Source of the DNA: an uncultured Methylococcaceae bacterium
GTDB taxonomy: Bacteria > Pseudomonadota > Gammaproteobacteria > Methylococcales > Methylomonadaceae
NCBI GenBank assembly: GCA_903839795.1
Contig: CAIMDR010000178.1
Span: 1-7,462 of the forward strand
DNA: 7,462 bases
Direction of reading: 5' to 3'
The first letter of the stretch is position 1, and each line of letters begins with the position of its first letter. Below, piece after piece: positions 6,281 through 7,462 of this stretch. The notes under the pieces are model-generated. The model saw only the letters and a program-made list of their open reading frames with translations, did no database searches and was not told the DNA's origin. A program made the translations under genes and the position numbers.

Positions 6281-7462
6281 TTATATTGCTTGTTCAATGG
6301 CATTCAGTACGTCAGCCGTACTGGGTAAACCGGAATCGCGACACTTTTTTAAGCGAATGGCGACCACGTTATCCATGCGATAAGCATGACCGGCGTGATC
6401 AATACCCGGTGTACCGACAGGAATAAACACAGCCGGTTCTTTTGCGAAAATCATGCCTGAGCGACCGACCACAATAGTAGGCAGTCCCGTTACCGGCGGT
6501 ACTGCCTTAACATTAAAGGCATGCACCCAAACCAAGGCATCCGCTTCACCGTTTGCCAGCAACACGTTAGAATCGTTTAAAAACGGGTCATATTCAGGAT
6601 AGCCCACACTAAAACGGGTGCGTGCCGGATAGCCGGTTGTCCAGCCACAAACCTGATTGGCGGTTTGATCGCCGTCTTTACCTGCCAACGGCAAACCGGA
6701 GCAGCGGGTGTTTTGATCATTAATATCTTTAATCATTTCTGACACGGTCTGCACGGTCAATTCTGCCTGAGGGTATGCTAAAGCACCTGCTGCCCAAGTC
6801 ACTACACCGTACTTGGCCGCTTTAAATTTATCGGCAATCGTTTGTAAATCGGCCACCGTTATTCCGCAAACCGAGGTGGCGCGTATCGGCCGACCCTTTA
6901 CCAACGCTCTTAATACGGCAACTACTTCCGGCAAATCTTCAATCGCACATTCAAATACCTGGGCTTTTTGACCGTTTGGTGAAGTTGAAGCATCACCCGA
7001 TGGCGCTTTGCCTAAATAAATAACGCTACGTTGACTGGTATCATCCAGAAACATGGCTTCTTTATTCCACAGATAACGCTCAAAAAAGCGCGGTGCAAAA
7101 GCTTCCAAATCCGTACCGACTACCAGTAAAAAATCACAGCGATTTTTAACTTCCGCCAGCGTGGTGTTCATCCAGCCTGAATCTTGCAGCGCCAAAAAGT
7201 TATTACGGGCACCGGTAAAATTAATATTATCGACCACGGCACCGCAACGATCAGCCAAGGCCAACAAGCCGCGCATCCCGTTAACATCGGTCGCACAGCC
7301 GCCTATTACAGGCAGACGGGTGTCTTTTAATAAAGCCGCAGCCTTGGCAATGGCCACCTCCAGAGTCACGGCTTTGCCATCAACACGGGCACTGGTGTCG
7401 GTAATCGGCTGTTCAAATGCCGGCGTATTAACCGCACAGCCATTCTCAATTACTTTTAGCGA
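6281..7462 (-). CDS. fhcB: Formyltransferase/hydrolase complex subunit B (FhcB), 5' end cut by window edge
   Basis: FhcB is the homologue of the molybdopterin-binding subunit B of formylmethanofuran dehydrogenase (FmdB/FwdB), but in the bacterial Fhc complex it serves a structural role without redox chemistry. The frame is open from the right edge to a TAA at 6283-6281, giving 393 visible residues. An in-frame GTG at 7369 is not the start: coding continues upstream with VIENGC and ARVDGKAVTLE, a conserved N-terminal region. The missing start probably lies a few tens of codons outside the window. The segment GWMNTTLAEVKNRCD corresponds to the GCTLGEVKNRAD-like segment of archaeal FwdB, and the metal-ligating cysteine there appears absent, as expected of FhcB. 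Later blocks (RCSGLPLAGKDGDQTANQVCGW, written here as its ends RCSGLPL and QVCGW, and TRFSVGYPEYDPF) are typical of the family. Confidence 0.92.
   Translation of the reverse strand, partial: SLKVIENGCAVNTPAFEQPITDTSARVDGKAVTLEVAIAKAAALLKDTRLPVIGGCATDVNGMRGLLALADRCGAVVDNINFTGARNNFLALQDSGWMNTTLAEVKNRCDFLLVVGTDLEAFAPRFFERYLWNKEAMFLDDTSQRSVIYLGKAPSGDASTSPNGQKAQVFECAIEDLPEVVAVLRALVKGRPIRATSVCGITVADLQTIADKFKAAKYGVVTWAAGALAYPQAELTVQTVSEMIKDINDQNTRCSGLPLAGKDGDQTANQVCGWTTGYPARTRFSVGYPEYDPFLNDSNVLLANGEADALVWVHAFNVKAVPPVTGLPTIVVGRSGMIFAKEPAVFIPVGTPGIDHAGHAYRMDNVVAIRLKKCRDSGLPSTADVLNAIEQAI

Noticed and set aside
7370..7462. Taking GTG at 7369 as the fhcB start
   Set aside because: The frame stays open to the window edge and encodes conserved FhcB residues (ENGC, ARVDGK), so the gene begins outside the window.

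Overview
The window holds the fhc gene cluster of a methylotroph, read entirely on the minus strand. Its four genes encode the formyltransferase/hydrolase complex, which takes formyl groups from the tetrahydromethanopterin (H4MPT) C1 pathway to formate. The host is most likely a gammaproteobacterial methanotroph (Methylococcales type), judged from the H4MPT-type genes, the moderate base composition and the protein character. The taxon is an inference; other H4MPT-using methylotrophs are possible.

In transcription order (right to left) the layout is: fhcB (7462 to 6281, 5' end cut by the window), an AbrB-type antitoxin (6246-6004) and PIN toxin (6017-5601), fhcA (5507-3852), an AAA/OLD-like ATPase (3702-2575) and an overlapping DUF3226 TOPRIM-like protein (2591-1935), fhcD (1704-808), and fhcC (811 to beyond base 1). 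The order B-A-D-C matches the known fhcBADC operon of Methylobacterium extorquens, but here it is interrupted twice: a VapBC-like toxin-antitoxin module sits between B and A, and a two-gene ATPase/TOPRIM module sits between A and D. D and C keep the tight ATGA overlap typical of a native operon.

The TA module is bracketed by an exact 18-bp direct repeat, 5505-5522 and 6244-6261. On the coding strand it reads TTTTAAGGAAACACCATG and carries the ribosome binding site and start codon of both fhcA and the antitoxin. This looks like the scar of an insertion that duplicated the fhcA translation start. An 11-bp inverted repeat with one mismatch (5542-5552 / 5577-5587) lies between toxin and fhcA and overlaps a possible -10 box.

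The ATPase/TOPRIM pair is more A/T-rich than the fhc genes and has a plausible promoter of its own (TTGACC, 16 bp, TATAAC). It is flanked by non-coding DNA that includes an imperfect inverted repeat, adjacent C7 and T7 runs, and an orphan Shine-Dalgarno plus ATG just after fhcA that may be the former fhcD start region. An SMC/OLD-like ATPase with a separate TOPRIM-like partner resembles anti-phage systems such as PARIS (AriA/AriB) and Gabija/OLD, but with DUF3226 in place of DUF4435 or a fused TOPRIM domain. This is the best candidate in the window for a little-described system. A defence role is inferred, not shown.
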